Positions 27,978-37,683 are shown, counted from the stretch's first letter. The stretch is 64,000 nt of DNA from Photobacterium iliopiscarium (GCF_003026395.1 NZ_PYOO01000003.1:1-64000); one strand, 5' to 3'. The notes: a model not told the origin generated them from the letters alone. Numbers and translations are program-made.

Positions 27978-28004
27978 ACAATGGTTAACCAAAAATAGAG
28001 TCAT

Positions 28005-28047
28005 AAAAAAGCAGCCATTCAGATAGTATTCTGAATAGCTGCTTTTT
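28005..28047. terminator. Terminator between exonuclease and BCCT genes
   Basis: AAGCAGC pairs with GCTGCTT and the inner ATTCAG with CTGAAT, with A-run and T-run flanks. It lies between convergent genes and can serve both. Confidence 0.85.
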
Positions 28048-28077
28048 TTAACGTTTAATTTATAACAACCAATAAAA

Positions 28078-29655
28078 CTATTTCTTTATTTTCTCGGTTC
28101 TAAAGCCCATCAATAAACTGACACACATTAGTAATAAAATAAACGTAAACGGTAATGCTGTAGAGATCGTACCCGCTTGTAATGCTTCGATGGCTTGCGT
28201 ACCACCAACCCATAACAATGCAATAGCAATAACACCTTCAACGGCAGCCCAAAAAATACGCTGCGCAACAGGGTTATCAACTTTACCACCAGCAGTAATA
28301 CTATCGATAACCAATGAACCTGAATCTGATGATGTTACAAAGAACACCAGAATTAGAATCACCGAAATAAATGACAAAATAGTACCAAATGGTAATGCAT
28401 CATACATCTCAAACATTGCTAACGGCACTTGAGTAATACCTTTCGCGCCTAATGTACCAATATGATCCATGATCTGGTGAATCGCTTGACCACCAAATAC
28501 TGACATCCAAACAATCGTTACTGCGGTTGGAATCAGCAATACTGCGATTAAGAACTCACGAACAGTACGACCTTTTGAAATTCGAGCAATAAACGAACCA
28601 ACGAATGGAGACCAAGAAATCCACCATGCCCAATACACAACAGTCCAAGCATGCATCCATTTTTCATCAGCACGATCATACGGATTACTTAATGGAATAA
28701 AGTTTTCAATATAGCCCATTACTGTCTTTGGAATAGTATCAATAGAAACAGCAAAACCAACAAGTGCTACAAAAATTAATAAGACAACGGCAACTATCAT
28801 ATTAATATTACTCAGTAACTTAACACCAGAATCGATGCCTTTTGCTACAGAATAAATCGCCACACAAGTAACAACAATGATAATACCAATCTGTAATTCT
28901 AAGCCGCCATGAGTACCAAACACATGGTTAATACCACTCGCTGCTTGTTGTGCGCCTAAGCCTAATGAAGTAGCTAAACCAAAAAGTGTGGCTAAAACAG
29001 CTAGAATATCAATGATATGTCCAGCCCAACCCCAAGTACGATCGCCAAGAATAGGATAAAATACAGAACGAATAGAAAGAGGCAATCCTTTGTTATAAGC
29101 GAAATATGCCATTGATAATGCAACAACGCCATAGATAGCCCAAGGGTGTAAACCCCAGTGGTACATCGTTGCACCCATCGCGACTTGAAAAGCTTCTGGT
29201 GTTCCTGGTGTAACATTTAATGGTGTAGAACCGCCCCAGCCCGTAAAATAAGCAGCGGGTTCAGCAACACTCCAAAACATTAAGCCAATACCCATACCAG
29301 CGGCAAATAGCATTGAAAGCCATGATAATGTTGTGTGCTCAGCTTCTGCATCTTTACCGCCTAAACGAATACGTCCATATGGCGATACAATTAACGCTAA
29401 ACAAAAGAAAACAAAGAAATTACCGGCCCAAATAAATAAAGAAGCAAATTGATTAACAATCGCACCTTTTATACTGTCTAATGTCGCTTTTGCTGTAGCT
29501 GGATCTGTGATTAAAATTGCAACTAAAAAAATGATTATAAGTCCAGCACTCACACCAAAAACGGCATTGTGTACATCAAACCCCCACTTTTGGACATTAT
29601 CTTGACCAATCGTGTAATCCGTATTATTTATACTATATTTATCGTGTTTACTCAT
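28078..29655 (-). CDS. BCCT-family betaine/carnitine/choline transporter
   Basis: A 525-residue secondary transporter with about twelve membrane helices. The BCCT hallmark GMGIGLMFWSVAEP is present. Its Gly at the position that is Asp in proton-coupled choline carriers suggests sodium coupling. The aromatic signature VYWAWWISWSPFVGSFIARI and the amphipathic RISKGRTVREF follow. Uptake of compatible solutes such as glycine betaine for osmoprotection is the likely role in a marine bacterium. The exact substrate is not readable. It is a single gene with a long AT-rich upstream region that may hold osmotic control. Confidence 0.9.
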   Translation of the reverse strand: MSKHDKYSINNTDYTIGQDNVQKWGFDVHNAVFGVSAGLIIIFLVAILITDPATAKATLDSIKGAIVNQFASLFIWAGNFFVFFCLALIVSPYGRIRLGGKDAEAEHTTLSWLSMLFAAGMGIGLMFWSVAEPAAYFTGWGGSTPLNVTPGTPEAFQVAMGATMYHWGLHPWAIYGVVALSMAYFAYNKGLPLSIRSVFYPILGDRTWGWAGHIIDILAVLATLFGLATSLGLGAQQAASGINHVFGTHGGLELQIGIIIVVTCVAIYSVAKGIDSGVKLLSNINMIVAVVLLIFVALVGFAVSIDTIPKTVMGYIENFIPLSNPYDRADEKWMHAWTVVYWAWWISWSPFVGSFIARISKGRTVREFLIAVLLIPTAVTIVWMSVFGGQAIHQIMDHIGTLGAKGITQVPLAMFEMYDALPFGTILSFISVILILVFFVTSSDSGSLVIDSITAGGKVDNPVAQRIFWAAVEGVIAIALLWVGGTQAIEALQAGTISTALPFTFILLLMCVSLLMGFRTEKIKK

Positions 29656-30224
29656 TATTACATCCTGTTAGATATCGCCTCAACTATAATATTTAGTCAT
29701 GTAAATAAAAATTGAAGCGCCATTATATAACCACTAGTAGACAAGCACTGTCAACAGAGAGACAAAACAACCAAATGGCTGAATTTGATTAATTTTCAAC
29801 CTTAAAATAAGCATTGCGATTACTTAAATTTAATCACAATATCTATTTTTTATTTTGTACTCTAACTATCTATTGCTACAACTTTAGTTCATTTGAACTT
29901 TTTAACTACTATTGTTCTGTCGTTACAATAAATTACATTTACTTTTATTACGCTTAATCAATGGATTAGACACAATATTCATTAAAAATAAAAGAAATTA
30001 TTATCCATATAAATAAATAAAAAATATAGACGTTAATTTTCCATATTATCAACACCAAATAAGTCATTATTAACAACTAGCATTTAGTGCAAATAATAAA
30101 GCTAATTAATAAATTAATACGGTTAAAAAGCTATTTATAATTAATTAGTAAGTTTGCAGAAATCACTCGGTTTCGCGTGTTTTTTAATCAAAAATAGACA
30201 ATTAAAAACAGGCATTAGCCGATA
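29656..30224. other. Long AT-rich intergenic region
   Basis: About 570 bases between the BCCT start and the end of the next minus-strand gene. No frame with a ribosome site, no tRNA and no strong hairpin is seen. It presumably holds the BCCT promoter. Confidence 0.5.
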
Positions 30225-30431
30225 TTAAGCAAACTCAAGTGAGATAAATGTACAACCTTTCAAACACCCAATACCTGGCTTTTCACTTTGTTCTGGCGTA
30301 ATAAGTACCAAAGATTGATGGCATTGCTCACAAGTGACAATTTTACCTTGCATAACCTTTTTTATCACCGAATGTTGGTCATTAAAAGATTGTTTCGTTT
30401 GTTTATTTAGTTGTGAAAAATCTAGTTTCAT
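30225..30431 (-). CDS. Small cysteine-rich conserved-type protein (68 aa)
   Basis: A 68-residue frame with CEQCHQ and, 18 residues on, GCLKGC, a possible zinc ribbon. GAGAAA lies about seven bases before the ATG. It lies 74 bases downstream of the glutaredoxin gene on the same strand and may be cotranscribed. Not a family I can name. Confidence 0.6.
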   Translation of the reverse strand: MKLDFSQLNKQTKQSFNDQHSVIKKVMQGKIVTCEQCHQSLVLITPEQSEKPGIGCLKGCTFISLEFA

Positions 30432-30505
30432 TGTCTATTTCTCAGGTATTTATCAATAAAAAGGAGGCCACAGCCCCCTCTCTCATCATCTATATGTCAA
30501 GAATT

Positions 30506-30823
30506 CTATAATTCAAAATCATCAAAACTTGTGTTATCAACTTGGCGCTCAAGAAACGCAACCAAGTCATCATGACCACCAATATAGTGACCATTTAAAA
30601 TGATTTGTGGCACAGTTCGCACGTTAACATTTGCACGATGTTGAATAAAATCCACCATAACGGTTTTAGTTAATTCTTGTCCCAATACTAATGTTGTATA
30701 TTCAGTACCTTGTTGATCTAATAATGCTTTTGCTTTCACACAATACGGACAATTAGGCTGAGTAATTACAACATTTTGGTATTCACTTAATTGCTCAATC
30801 GTCAAACTTTGGTCATTGCTCAT
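30506..30823 (-). CDS. Glutaredoxin
   Basis: A 105-residue thioredoxin-fold protein with dithiol active site CPYC in VVITQPNCPYCVKAKALL. It also has the cis-proline TVP in VRTVPQIILNG and the C-terminal GGHDDL glutathione-binding turn. It should reduce protein disulfides or glutathionylated thiols with glutathione. The start is uncertain: the ATG at 30823 is used, but an ATG at 30856 is in frame and neither has a good ribosome site. The 20-residue lead before the domain is unusual for a minimal glutaredoxin. Confidence 0.9.
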   Translation of the reverse strand: MSNDQSLTIEQLSEYQNVVITQPNCPYCVKAKALLDQQGTEYTTLVLGQELTKTVMVDFIQHRANVNVRTVPQIILNGHYIGGHDDLVAFLERQVDNTSFDDFEL

Positions 30824-30856
30824 AAATGGATTTATCTTTGGTATTAAAAATAACAT

Positions 30857-31205
30857 TAACGATAAAACAATCTACGTTACGAGTAAAATTTATAAACAAC
30901 ACAATTCAAAAAAACAATCAAAAAAGTACAAATATTACTCAATTATGGCGATTTAATAACACTCAGACAAAAAAATTACAAACAGTATAAATTTGACAAA
31001 CAAGTTAACACTTTTTACTTCAGCATATATTGAATAATCAGCAAAAATAGATGATATTAATCAGACAGAAAATAAGTGATTGCCTATAAAACATTTTTCA
31101 TCACTGTCAACATTTTATAAATACACATTTTCGACACGATTTCGTCATTCATTATTTATATACGGACGTATTGATAATTCATAAGATTCAAAAAGGAGAA
31201 CACTG
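30857..31205. other. Divergent intergenic region
   Basis: About 350 AT-rich bases between the divergent glutaredoxin and AMMECR1 genes; only promoter-like AT stretches are visible. Confidence 0.5.
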
Positions 31206-31826
31206 GTGAATATTTCAGCTGTCACACATCAAACATACAATAAAGGTGAACTTACACAGCTACTGGATATTGCCCGTGATGCTATTCGAGGTCATTTTTC
31301 AGACAAAGCAATTTCAACGTCAGCGCCTAAACTTGAGCACTATACGCGAAAAATGCTTCAACCAGCAGCATGCTTTGTAACACTCGAAGTTAATGGTCAA
31401 CTACAAGGTTGTATAGGCTCAACGATTGCAACAAAACCATTAATATTAGAAATGCACAATAAAGCCATTGGCAGTGCTTATGAAGATCGTCGCTTTATGC
31501 CTCTAGCAGAAGATCAACTCAATGATTTAAGCATTGAAGTCGAAGTGCTATCACCGTTAGCTGTACAACCATTCACTACTGAAGCTGACTTATTTGAGTA
31601 TTTATCTCATAACAAACAGGGAGTGTTACTGACGGATAGACATGTACAAACGATCGTATTGCCAAGTGCTTGGCGTCGAGGATTATCAACGCTTCAATTT
31701 ATACAACTGCTCAAACAAAAAGCCGGTTGGCCCGCTAATTATTGGTCTGACACCATGGTAATTAAAACATTTACTACCTGTGCACTTAAAGAAAATTTCA
31801 ATACTATCCGTGGTAAATATTTTTAA
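31206..31826 (+). CDS. AMMECR1-domain protein (AmmeMemoRadiSam protein A type)
   Basis: A 206-residue protein with the AMMECR1 signature: CFVTLEVNGQLQGCIGS, GSAYEDRRFMPL and LSIEVEVLSPL, then LPSAWRRG. The GTG start at 31206 follows AGGAG by eight bases. Many bacteria encode this domain beside a MEMO-like protein and a radical SAM enzyme; neither is in this window. The biochemical function is not established. A hairpin terminator follows. Confidence 0.88.
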   Translation: MNISAVTHQTYNKGELTQLLDIARDAIRGHFSDKAISTSAPKLEHYTRKMLQPAACFVTLEVNGQLQGCIGSTIATKPLILEMHNKAIGSAYEDRRFMPLAEDQLNDLSIEVEVLSPLAVQPFTTEADLFEYLSHNKQGVLLTDRHVQTIVLPSAWRRGLSTLQFIQLLKQKAGWPANYWSDTMVIKTFTTCALKENFNTIRGKYF

Positions 31827-31852
31827 ATAACAATCTAAAAATACCATCAATA

Positions 31853-31882
31853 TAAAATGACTAAAATATTTAGTCATTTTAT
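31853..31882 (+). terminator. Terminator after the AMMECR1 gene
   Basis: A perfect 12-bp stem (AAAATGACTAAA with TTTAGTCATTTT) around a 3-base loop, ending in a T-run. Confidence 0.8.
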
Positions 31883-31985
31883 CATTTTCATAACATTCCA
31901 CACCTAAAAATATGGCATACTTTACGTAAATTCAACTTTAATTAAAGATACATTGTGTATTTTATTATTACTTTAACGGGGTTTT

Positions 31986-32441
31986 ATGCGTAAATTTTTA
32001 TATCCATTTTTAACCGGATTGATGCTATTAATAACATTGAGCGGCTGTAATTCAACACCAAAAGAAACCGATAACGGTTGGGTTAAACTAGCAACTAAAA
32101 CAGCTAATTTTCAAACAGATACTGATACCGTCACAATCCATTCGTTCTTTAATTCTAACCACTATGGTTCTCTTAAATTAACGTGTACCCAAGGTTCTGT
32201 ACAAATAGATGCTATTCAAGTTAATTATGCTGATGGTCATGTACAAAAACTATCAACACTAGGTTTACTGACTAAAAATAGTTCTACACGAGCAATGACA
32301 CTAGATCGCGCTCAAAATAAAATAAAATCGATTCAATTGACATATAACAGTCTCGGTAATGCAACATTAAATTTAGCGGGCATAACGAAAAAAGCCAAAC
32401 TTGAGATTTGGGCAAAAAAATCAGCAGATACCAATAAATAA
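31986..32441 (+). CDS. Lipoprotein, DUF2541-like
   Basis: A 151-residue lipoprotein with lipobox LSGC (Cys at residue 21). The mature part is a small beta domain with DTVTIHSFF, VQIDAIQVNYADGHVQKL, STRAMTL and IKSIQLTYNS, a pattern like DUF2541 periplasmic proteins. Family assignment is moderate. It is convergent with the endonuclease-like gene, sharing a hairpin. Role unknown. Confidence 0.68.
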   Translation: MRKFLYPFLTGLMLLITLSGCNSTPKETDNGWVKLATKTANFQTDTDTVTIHSFFNSNHYGSLKLTCTQGSVQIDAIQVNYADGHVQKLSTLGLLTKNSSTRAMTLDRAQNKIKSIQLTYNSLGNATLNLAGITKKAKLEIWAKKSADTNK

Positions 32442-32455
32442 TGCGGATTTACAGT

Positions 32456-32481
32456 GGAACAATCGTTATTGTTCCTCTTTT
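32456..32481. terminator. Terminator between convergent genes
   Basis: GGAACAAT pairs with ATTGTTCC across a CGTT loop, followed by TCTTTT. It ends the lipoprotein gene. Confidence 0.75.
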
Positions 32482-32482
32482 A

Positions 32483-33619
32483 TTATAATACGGGCTCAAC
32501 ATATTTTATATCCACCCAAACAAGCCGATGATCAGATCCTGCGGTCGGTTTTTCTCGTCCTTTATCATCAAGCACTAATTGTCGTAACGGATGATCTTTT
32601 TCAGGCCAAAATACACCACTCTTTACAACATTTAAATTAGCCGATGGCAACACATAATCTAAACGCATTCCACCTAAATGTGTCCATTCATTACGACATC
32701 CTTTTCGTTGCTGCCACGGACGATGTTCCCCCGCCCCCATACTTTTAGGCGTTAATACCCCATGACTTACCTGTTGGTGAATCCGAGGGTGGTTAAGTAA
32801 ATCTTTAATCGGGGTTTTTAAGCCATCGCCATCGGTAACATCAGCATTAAGATCGCCCAACACAACAAAAGATTGATCGAGAGCTAGCCCACCAACAATA
32901 CCCGCATCGTCCTCTAAATACGCAGCATTATCGAGAATATCGCAAATAAGTTGAATTTCATCATGATTTCGCTTGGCGTTACGACGCTCAGGCCCGTCAA
33001 AAACAGGAGGTGTCGGATGACAACACACAAGGTTAATTACTTGTTTATCTCGCTGTATTGGTACAATAAGGTGATTTTTAGACGATAACCGTAATATATT
33101 TACCGCTTCAGGACTGTAAAAATCACGAGGGATCAATGTATTTGGCATCGTGTTCCACAGCAGATGTTGCCATGAACGAACATTATTATCTTGAATAGGG
33201 TATTTAGATAATAAAACAAAACCAAAATTACCGTGAAAATGACCAAATCCCATTCCATCAGCTGGCAATGAAATCATGCCATCCTGGTTGAGATCAACCT
33301 CAGTTAATAATCCGGTATTGGTTGCTGGGCACAAACGGTATGGGTATTCGATAGGCTTCTGACCATATTGAGAAATCGCTAAATAATTATCACAGAAATG
33401 GGCCAATGCGCCATCATCACCCCCATCTCCAAGATGATCGAACTCACACAGCAATATCACATCAGCTGCGGCATGTTGAATAATGGCTGCGAGACGTTTT
33501 AAACGCGTAATATTAGGATTTGTTGTTAATGCTAATATTTTGCCCGGTTCACTGTCTGACATCGAAATATTAAACATCGCCACACGCAGTGATTGATTAC
33601 GACTAGACGTAGATTTCAC
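32483..33619 (-). CDS. Endonuclease/exonuclease/phosphatase family protein
   Basis: A 378-residue metal-dependent hydrolase of the EEP fold. Family motifs in order are VAMFNIS, VILLCEFDH (metal-binding Glu), LVCCHPTPP (His), VVLGDLNADV (Asp, Asn), RLDYVLPS and GSDHRLVWVDI (Asp-His). No signal peptide is visible although many relatives are exported. The substrate could be nucleic acid, phospholipid or another phosphoester. It is a stand-alone gene. Confidence 0.88.
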   Translation of the reverse strand: MKSTSSRNQSLRVAMFNISMSDSEPGKILALTTNPNITRLKRLAAIIQHAAADVILLCEFDHLGDGGDDGALAHFCDNYLAISQYGQKPIEYPYRLCPATNTGLLTEVDLNQDGMISLPADGMGFGHFHGNFGFVLLSKYPIQDNNVRSWQHLLWNTMPNTLIPRDFYSPEAVNILRLSSKNHLIVPIQRDKQVINLVCCHPTPPVFDGPERRNAKRNHDEIQLICDILDNAAYLEDDAGIVGGLALDQSFVVLGDLNADVTDGDGLKTPIKDLLNHPRIHQQVSHGVLTPKSMGAGEHRPWQQRKGCRNEWTHLGGMRLDYVLPSANLNVVKSGVFWPEKDHPLRQLVLDDKGREKPTAGSDHRLVWVDIKYVEPVL

Positions 33620-33714
33620 TTAAATTCTCATATACATATGCTTTTATACCAAACATTGTAATCGTCATTAACTATACCGCCAATAATAAACATCAGATTT
33701 ATAAATAGATAATA

Positions 33715-34206
33715 CTACTGATTATTCATTAATGTATTCAGTGCTAGCCGAATTTGTTTCGCGTCATAACTCGCACGATGTTTAACGGGTCCTTGCCGAT
33801 CAAGGGCTAATTGAAAATATTCACGGTCAAGACCATTATGTTGTTTTAGCCAACAACAGATTTCCGTTAACATAAATGAAGGCCGCATATGAGCCGCATG
33901 ATATAACCGACCTAACCAAAACAAATCCCATTCACTATCACAAAACACCCGTTCATATTGCCCTAAAACTGCATTAAGATGCTGGCAAACATCGACAACT
34001 TGCTTACCATCTTGCTTTAATTCATCCCGTGTAATGCCATGAATATGTGATTCAGAAAAAGTGTCCCAATACAGCCACTCATCACTGGCTGATAACGGAT
34101 TAATGAGTAAGCTATGATCCACACCACTTGGTAGTGAGTAACCTACTTCTATTGGATAAGAAAATTCTGAGAGTCCTGATGCTTCAAAATCTAATGTCGC
34201 CCACAT
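33715..34206 (-). CDS. DEDDh 3'-5' exonuclease, RNase T-like fold
   Basis: A 163-residue nuclease with ATLDFEASGL (Exo I), FCDSEWDLFWLGRL (Exo II region) and HRASYDAKQIRLAL (Exo III, with His and Asp). The ATG at 34206 has GGGAG six bases upstream; the frame open to 34260 is not needed. It is shorter than RNase T or the DNA polymerase III epsilon subunit, like other minimal exonuclease-domain proteins of vibrios. Substrate unknown. Confidence 0.83.
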   Translation of the reverse strand: MWATLDFEASGLSEFSYPIEVGYSLPSGVDHSLLINPLSASDEWLYWDTFSESHIHGITRDELKQDGKQVVDVCQHLNAVLGQYERVFCDSEWDLFWLGRLYHAAHMRPSFMLTEICCWLKQHNGLDREYFQLALDRQGPVKHRASYDAKQIRLALNTLMNNQ

Positions 34207-34472
34207 TACACACTCCCTGTTAGGAAATATTATATTAATTGTCATATTTATGACTGTCATAGACTTATTAATAACAATAAACTCAATACAGATTAAATGT
34301 AGACTGTCACATTATTATTATCAAAAAACATGATTACTGTTTTTTATTCAACAACTGAAAATTAAGTTTATTTAAATAAATCCCTTATATATCAATAAAT
34401 ATACGCGGTAGATAGGTGTTCACTTTTGTTAGGTATATAATAGCAAAAGAATCAATATCAACGGGTCTCATA

Positions 34473-34997
34473 ATGATTACATCACCTACACCCATACTCG
34501 GTTTCGCGGGTTTTAGTGGTTCAGGAAAGACAACACTTCTTGAGCAACTGATCCCTCTTCTTACACAACACAACTTACGGATAGGGTTACTAAAACACAG
34601 TCATCATGATATTGATCCTGATACTCCAGGAAAAGATAGTTATCGCTTACGTCATGCGGGTTGTAGCCAAACCTTATTAGCCACTAAATCTCGGCATATG
34701 TTGTTCTTTGAATATCCACAACAAGAACGCCAAGATCCTGAATTAAATCATTGTCTAAGCCAACTTAATCATGATCTATTAGATCTTGTGTTAATTGAAG
34801 GTTTTCGTGACCAGCCATTTCCAAAAATAGAGATTCATCGTCCAAGCTACGGCAAACCATTGCTCTATCCCACTGACAATACTATTTTAGCTTTTGCTAG
34901 TGATCAGCCAGCCCCTAAAAACTGTTCATTACCACAGCTAGATTTAAATAACCCTCAAGATATTTGCCAATTTATTATTAAATGGTTAGCACAATAG
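34473..34997 (+). CDS. mobB: Molybdopterin-guanine dinucleotide biosynthesis adaptor MobB
   Basis: A 174-residue GTP-binding protein, matching the 175 residues of E. coli MobB. The P-loop GFSGSGKTT is at about residues 14-22, followed by LKHSHHDIDPDTPGKDSYRL and VLIEGFRDQPFPKIEIHR, which are characteristic of MobB. It assists MobA in attaching GMP to molybdopterin for DMSO-reductase-family enzymes, such as the TorA encoded at 55796. No mobA is adjacent. The ATG at 34473 is chosen by length; an upstream in-frame start would add 19 unrelated residues. Confidence 0.92.
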   Translation: MITSPTPILGFAGFSGSGKTTLLEQLIPLLTQHNLRIGLLKHSHHDIDPDTPGKDSYRLRHAGCSQTLLATKSRHMLFFEYPQQERQDPELNHCLSQLNHDLLDLVLIEGFRDQPFPKIEIHRPSYGKPLLYPTDNTILAFASDQPAPKNCSLPQLDLNNPQDICQFIIKWLAQ

Positions 34998-35020
34998 CCT
35001 TGAAGTAATATCGATATGAA

Positions 35021-35059
35021 AATACCGCCACTTAGTCTTCCTAAGTGGCGGTATTTTTA
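35021..35059. terminator. Strong bidirectional terminator
   Basis: A perfect 15-bp stem (AATACCGCCACTTAG with its complement) around TCTTC, with A-run and T-run flanks. It separates mobB from the convergent secreted-protein gene. Confidence 0.92.
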
Positions 35060-35114
35060 TATCGAATTAACCATTAACTGTTTAATCATTAATTGTTTAA
35101 CAAATGCTAAGATC

Positions 35115-36125
35115 CTATTTTTTTGCAGCAAAGATCATCACACCAATATGATTATCATGCCGATAAGTTAATGCCAATTTCCCTGCAAAATAAGTAAACT
35201 GAGTCACATTCGCCAATTGTTTAAAATATTGTTGCTGACGATGCTTCGATAAAGGATCACCACACTGCCGATTCGTAATGGCCACATGTTGCTCTAATAC
35301 ATCAATAAACCCTGGCTGTGATTGTGACTTCACCGTAACAGTGTAATTATTACAATCAACCTTCCCAACAAAATGTCCATTGATATAACGTAAATCAATA
35401 TTACCGATCTCAGTAACAGGCTCACCATAACGCCAGCTTTCAAGCTGCCAATCCGTGTTTGCCAATATTGCAGGCGTCAATCTGACAATGGCTTGATGAC
35501 TGGGAACTTCAACTAACTTATTGTGATTCAAATGCCAAACATGCCGCGCAACATCCCCCGGACAACATGCAGGATCATGTTTTCCCGGTTGAATAACATC
35601 TAAAATTATAGTGCTATTTTTTATCGTTAAACCTTTAACTCGTACCCTATCACCGACATATTGAGTCGCAATATTCACTAATTTACCGTGTTGATAAGCC
35701 ATTACAGCCAAATATAAAAATTGACCACTGCCTCCGGGAGAATAATTTAACAATACCACTGCCATTGGTGCATTCTGCGAATTTAGCCGCCCCATCGCTT
35801 TTAAATCACCTAATAACATCACTTGTGGCATGATGCTTCCCCCTGGCTGATAAGGTTCACCCGCCCACAAGCCTTGTTGTAGATGAATAGTGCTACCAAT
35901 ATCATCAATCCCACGATAATAAGCTTGTCGTAATACAGATAATGAATAATCGTATGATTGAGAAACGATAACTGGCGTTAACTGTTTGATTTTTTGCGTT
36001 ACGATTAACGACGAAGGTTGTTTTAATAAACTTACATGAGGATTTATCGTTGTTATCTCTGCCGCCATTAACGTTGAACTATAAACCGCTAATAAACTTA
36101 TAAATACAGGGAGTAAACGTTTCAT
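35115..36125 (-). CDS. Secreted two-domain protein, LppP/LprE-like plus META/HslJ-like
   Basis: A 336-residue exported protein with a signal peptide ending near residue 21 (STLMAA). Residues 25-215 contain GGSIMPQVMLLGDLKAMGRL, VVLLNYSPGGSGQFLYLAVM and DPACCPGDVARHVWHL. The paired Cys and overall pattern remind me of the LppP/LprE domain. Residues 222-336 (LANTDWQLESWRYGE, then GNIDLRY, then GHFVGKVDCNNYT) look like a META/HslJ domain. Both assignments are by pattern only. It is divergent from ynjE. Function unknown; an envelope role is likely. Confidence 0.62.
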   Translation of the reverse strand: MKRLLPVFISLLAVYSSTLMAAEITTINPHVSLLKQPSSLIVTQKIKQLTPVIVSQSYDYSLSVLRQAYYRGIDDIGSTIHLQQGLWAGEPYQPGGSIMPQVMLLGDLKAMGRLNSQNAPMAVVLLNYSPGGSGQFLYLAVMAYQHGKLVNIATQYVGDRVRVKGLTIKNSTIILDVIQPGKHDPACCPGDVARHVWHLNHNKLVEVPSHQAIVRLTPAILANTDWQLESWRYGEPVTEIGNIDLRYINGHFVGKVDCNNYTVTVKSQSQPGFIDVLEQHVAITNRQCGDPLSKHRQQQYFKQLANVTQFTYFAGKLALTYRHDNHIGVMIFAAKK

Positions 36126-36286
36126 ATATGTTCCTCAATAATGCGTTAACTCGACATTTTATAATCTGAACATGCCATAATACATTTCTGACATAAAAGC
36201 AGCAAAATAGTTCCCTAACAAATACCACGACAGCATTTATCCTGTAATTCTTAACAAAAAGCTGTTTAAAAATTAACGCAATACAA

Positions 36287-36314
36287 TTGTATTACATTTA
36301 AAAAAAGTTAAAAT
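36287..36314 (+). promoter_or_regulatory. Putative sigma70 promoter of ynjE
   Basis: TTGTAT (36287-36292), a 16-base spacer and TAAAAT (36309-36314), followed by GCGCGC, lie 44 bases before the ATG. Reasonable match, unverified. Confidence 0.5.
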
Positions 36315-36357
36315 GCGCGCATGTTTTTAACTATCACGAAGGTGATTTGGTTTAATT

Positions 36358-37683
36358 ATGCTCATTAAAACAACAGCGATGGCTGCATTATTACTGACAT
36401 CCGGAACTTCATTTGCTGCCCCCGCTACATCGCCAACGACGGCAACATTTCAGCAATTAGCGCAACAACAAGCAAAAAAAACACCATTACAAATTATTGA
36501 TTGCCGTAATAGTAATTTTTTTAATGGTTGGCCGGAGGCTAAACAACAGCAAGGTGGTCATATTGCAGGTGCCGTTAATATTGATGCTAGCTGGCTAAAA
36601 ACATTAGATACATCTGCATTTCAAACTCTGCTACATGAAAAACATCTTAAACCTAATCTACCAACTTATTTATATTGCTCTGCTGATAAAGCTCAGCAAT
36701 TAACGTCGGCTTTACAAGATCAAGGTTATCAATCACTAACAACGATTGATCAATCCCTTAGTCATTATCATGGTCAACTTAGCGCTTTACCTAATTTTCA
36801 ACAATTAGTGCCAGCATCATGGTTAGATGCACTTATTAATGGCAAACATCCACGCTATGCTCCAAAAAATGGTTATAAAGTAGTTGAAGTTGAATGGGGC
36901 CCACCGACAAAATATTTACTCGATCATATTCCTGGCTCTTTATACGTTAATACCAATACCATCGAATCAAAACCATGGTGGAACAAAGTCAGTAATACAA
37001 CATTAACGAAAGTGATTGCTGATCTTGGTATTCGTTATGACACCACGGTTATACTTTATGCGCGCAACAATATGTCTGCCGCACGTTTTGCCAATTTCTT
37101 GATGTATGCTGGCGTTAAAGATGTACGTTTATTAAATGGTGGCTGGACAGCATGGACTGATGCTGGTTACCCCACAGAAAACTTACCTAATTACAATAAA
37201 AAACCGGTCGCGTTTGGAAAGACCATCCCCGTAAATCCTCAATATATAATCGATACTGCACAAGTAAAATCATTATTGAAAAAACCAACGAATCAGCAAT
37301 CTGTCGTGAGTATTCGTACTTGGCCTGAATATATTGGTAAAACCAGCGGCTATGATTATATTAAGCCTAAAGGACGCATTGAGGGTGCTAAGTGGGGACA
37401 TGCAGGCTCTGATTCTTACCACATGCAGGATTTTCTTAACCCAGATCAAACAATGAAAAGCGGTAATGAAATTGCAGCGCAATGGGCTCAATGGAATATT
37501 AAACCGCATCAAGATGTTACGTTCTTCTGTGGTACAGGCTGGCGAGCATCAGAAGCATTCTTCTTCGCTCATGTTCTCGGCTGGAAAAATATCAGTGTTT
37601 ATGATGGTGGTTGGTACCAATGGAGTGCCAATAAAAACAATCCTACGGCTGATGGAACAATAACCCCAGCCAACGTACACTAA
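36358..37683 (+). CDS. ynjE: Triple-rhodanese sulfurtransferase YnjE
   Basis: A 441-residue protein with three rhodanese-like domains, matching the size and architecture of E. coli YnjE. A signal-peptide-like N terminus (residues 1-20) is present. Domain 1 (about 28-150) has LYCSADKAQ, domain 2 (about 155-290) has LYARNNMSAAR with no Cys at the loop, and domain 3 (about 300-440) has the active loop FFCGTGWRAS with Cys391. Only domain 3 looks fully competent, as in YnjE. E. coli YnjE has been linked to sulfur transfer in molybdenum cofactor synthesis; mobB lies 1.4 kb upstream. A large hairpin follows the gene. Confidence 0.88.
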   Translation: MLIKTTAMAALLLTSGTSFAAPATSPTTATFQQLAQQQAKKTPLQIIDCRNSNFFNGWPEAKQQQGGHIAGAVNIDASWLKTLDTSAFQTLLHEKHLKPNLPTYLYCSADKAQQLTSALQDQGYQSLTTIDQSLSHYHGQLSALPNFQQLVPASWLDALINGKHPRYAPKNGYKVVEVEWGPPTKYLLDHIPGSLYVNTNTIESKPWWNKVSNTTLTKVIADLGIRYDTTVILYARNNMSAARFANFLMYAGVKDVRLLNGGWTAWTDAGYPTENLPNYNKKPVAFGKTIPVNPQYIIDTAQVKSLLKKPTNQQSVVSIRTWPEYIGKTSGYDYIKPKGRIEGAKWGHAGSDSYHMQDFLNPDQTMKSGNEIAAQWAQWNIKPHQDVTFFCGTGWRASEAFFFAHVLGWKNISVYDGGWYQWSANKNNPTADGTITPANVH

